NCBI RefSeq assembly: GCF_014066305.1 | Contig: NW_023501149.1 | Span: 62,001-126,000 of the forward strand | Origin: Letharia columbiana | Taxonomy: Eukaryota > Ascomycota > Lecanoromycetes > Lecanorales > Parmeliaceae | Direction of reading: 5' to 3' | Length of the DNA stretch: 64,000 nucleotides | Shown: positions 61,341 through 64,000 of the stretch, in pieces | How the letters are laid out: the number at the start of each line of letters is the position of its first letter | Position numbering within the stretch: position 1 is the first letter of the stretch | Notes under the pieces: generated by a model | Databases searched by the model: none | Told to the model about the DNA's origin: nothing | The model's input: only the letters and a program-made list of their open reading frames with translations | Made by a program: the position numbers and the translations under genes

Positions 61341-61934
61341 ATTAATATATATAAAAGAATAAGATAGAGCTAAGCTTGAAAATCTTAAATCTATATATAT
61401 AGTTAATTATAAATTTAAAGTTATTACGCTTTTTAACTAGATCGACTAACTTATCGCGGGTAAATAAATTAGCGTCTCTTATTAAAAAAATAGATATATC
61501 TTATTAATATATAGAATAACTTTTTTATTTTCTATTAAATTTTTAAGATTTTCTTTTAAATTTTAAAGCGCTGTTTATGCTTTTCGAATTTTTAAGAATT
61601 TTGAAATTTAGTCTTATAATTATTAAAGCGTAAGAAATTTAAATATCGCTTATTAAAGTTCGCTCGATAGTCGAATAGCTCTAATTAGATATATATTATT
61701 TGATTTTAGAATAACTTTTTTATTCTCTATTAAAATTTCAATATTCTTTTTTAAATTATAGAATAAAATAAAGTCTTTTAGTAAAAAAGAGTTATTAAAC
61801 TTAGTTTTATAATTATTAAAGTATAAGCAATTCAAATATCGCTTATTAAAGTTCGCTTATTAAAGATCGCTTATCTACTTACTCGATAGCTCTAATTAAA
61901 AAATAAATAAATTTAATTTATAAATCTTTACTCG
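61341..61934 (-). repeat. R1 dispersed repeat, orientation B, with duplicated module
   Basis: The GCGTAAG-AAATATCGCTTATTAAAG module occurs twice, then TTACTCGATAGC and the end CTTTACTCG. A 60-codon antisense frame in it is chance. Confidence 0.65.
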
Positions 61935-64000
61935 TAGAAATATATTATTTTATAAGATCTTATTCGAATTAAATAGCGATAATAATCTATTAATAGAGAA
62001 GCGAGTAAATAGATTTTATAAAAATAAATAAATTAGATATTATTATTTATAGCGATAATAAATAGCGTAATCTCTTTTCTAAATAAATTTATTTTTAAGA
62101 ATAGTAGAAATAGCTTTAGATAATCGTTATAAAGCGTAATTAAATATCTAATAATATATTATCATTTAAAATCGCTATTCTCGAATTTAGTTTAAAACTA
62201 TATAATTTTAATAAAGAAATATAGTAAATATAAGATAAAAGAAAGTATATAAGAATAATAATAATATAATTCTCGTTAGTAAAGTTTTATCGAATTAAAT
62301 AAGAATATAGAGTAATAGATTTAGTATAATTAAATTATAATTTTTAATATTAGCCGTTTTACGTAATTTATAAATATTAATAATTATTTATTATAGTAGT
62401 AGATAATAGAATATCTCGAAAATCTTAAATTTTATATTTATATAGACTAATTAAATATTTATATTTAAATCTTAGTAAATATAATTTAAATATAATAATT
62501 AATTAGATATAATACTTAGTTAATAAGTAATTAAATGATAATAAGAAATATAATAATTTTTAGTAGTATATAAAACTCGATATAGAAGATCTTCGTCGTT
62601 TAAAAGCTACGTCTTATCTTATTAATTAGATTTTAATAAAGTTATCTTATAGAATTATAATTTAAGTAAAATATAATTTAATAATTCTTACGTAAATTAA
62701 AAGCGTTTAATTATAAATCTAAGTTAATAATTCTATTAAATTTAAAGCGAGAGAATAAATTAATTAAAGTATTCTATTTAGTAGAAATTTAAACTATATT
62801 ATAAATAATATTAAATTAAGTAAATAGTATAATTATTTATCTAAATAATATTATAGTTAACTTATATATAAAATTATTGTTATTACTTTTAATAATAATA
62901 ATATTATTATAATAGAGTATAAGATATAATTAATTTAAGTTAGATAACTATTTATAAATAGCTATAAAGTAATAAATATCTCTTTAAATTAAATATTTCT
63001 CTTATAATAGTAAATAGCGAAGTATATATTAAATGTATTATCTAATTCAAAATAAATAACGATATTCTTAAGAATATACCCTCTTATTTTATACTTATTA
63101 AAAGTATTTATTTATATAATATAATAATAGTATATAATTATAAGACGAAGTAATTATATTATATTTTATTTAAATAGAAAAATATTTTATTAGCGAAGAT
63201 CTACTACGATCGCGGCGAATCTATAATTATTTCAACTATCTATTTAAGTATATCTCTCTTAATACCCGATTTTTTAAGAATATTAAGAAGTCGTTCTAGT
63301 TATACTTTAAGATTTATTAGAATAATTATTACTCGATAAAGAATCCCGCTATTAATTTATTTTAATATACTAGAAAATTATAAGTAGACTTTATATAATA
63401 AGATAATAATTAATTTAATATAAAAGTAGTATTAGATTTATTCTTTAATAACGTAGCGAGTATATCTAAGGCCGTTAATATATATAATAAATAATTACTC
63501 GATAATCTACTTATAAATAAGATTTTATTAAAAGAAAGAAGAGAGTTAAATTAGAAGTTAGATGATATAAATAATAATAATAATATAGAAGATTTCTATT
63601 TAGATATATATAATAAATAGACGTTATTTTTAAATAAATAAGCTTTATCTAAAGTTTACTTCGAAGTTTATAAAATACGCTATAACCTTATTTTTTAACT
63701 ATTAATATTTAATCGCTTAAATCTTTACTAATTAATAGTAATACTTTAAAAGATTTATTAAGTATATATCTCTTATTAATATATCTAAAAACTACTTTCA
63801 AAGCTATATTACGCTATTATTAAATCTTACTATCGCCGTTTAAACTCTCTAATAATTTCTTATATATAGTAATCTATAGAGAAAGATATTTAAAACTTAT
63901 TAGAAGTCTTTACGATATCGATTTAGGATTTAATATTTATAACTTAAGAGTACTCGAACTAATCAAATTATATTATTTAACGATTTCTTCTTTATCTAGA
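61935..64000. repeat. RIPed remains, possibly another chromovirus-type element
   Basis: AT-rich and stop-filled. The last 150 bp (63850-64000) resemble the 3' untranslated part of chromovirus copy 2 (54330-54480), with TTAATATTTATAACTTAAGAG and an AATTA-TATTATTTAACGAT stretch. The coding part is not readable by eye, and the window ends inside the element. Confidence 0.35.

Noticed and set aside
61653..61835. 60-residue antisense frame
   Set aside because: It lies inside an R1 copy; other copies have stops there.

Overview
The window looks like a piece of a filamentous ascomycete (Pezizomycotina) genome with a two-speed layout. Short islands of normal base composition carry fungal genes with a HET (heterokaryon-incompatibility) domain. 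They are separated by long AT-rich blocks of dead transposons. In the AT-rich blocks the dinucleotides CA and TG are almost absent, while CG, CT and AG survive. This is the footprint of repeat-induced point mutation (RIP, CpA to TpA). I cannot name a species.

Layout: 1-2490 is an AT-rich, RIP-saturated block. 2491-9060 is gene island 1. It holds an unknown multi-pass membrane protein (2770-4188, +), an intergenic stretch with a 30-bp-arm hairpin between two 28-bp direct repeats, a possible cysteine-rich small ORF, and a HET-domain gene (5881-8229, -) broken by one in-frame TAA. A 367-bp repeat copy that RIP has not touched lies upstream of that gene. 9060-57185 is a 48-kb transposon graveyard. 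It contains two back-to-back TIR elements (9322-10804), a GC-rich tandem mini-element (11045-11242), a Ty3/Gypsy RT-RNase H fragment interrupted by an unmutated 75-bp insertion (24835-26165), a half-RIPed TIR element with minisatellites (26705-27616), two oppositely oriented chromovirus copies (29979-36938 on -, 48770-54975 on +), a tandem pair of small LTR-like elements (39171-40795), and more than a dozen copies of a dispersed repeat called R1 here. 57186-60139 is gene island 2, with a second HET-domain gene (57579-59873, +). 60140-64000 returns to RIPed repeats and starts with the mutated twin of the 8573-8939 repeat.

The two HET genes are paralogs and are transcribed away from each other, with their 5' ends facing the 48-kb block. 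Each is one lesion away from an intact frame. HET-1 has a TAA that could be a RIP product of CAA. HET-2 changes frame at an A-AAA-AAG heptamer in exactly the phase needed for -1 ribosomal slippage, followed 2 nt later by a perfect 10-bp hairpin. The paralog has neither the heptamer nor the hairpin. This is either an unusual candidate programmed frameshift that gates synthesis of a HET domain, or a single-base deletion or assembly error in a homopolymer. It is the most interesting item in the window.

Coordinates of degenerate repeats come from reading by eye and are approximate to tens of bases. Gene models have no transcript support.
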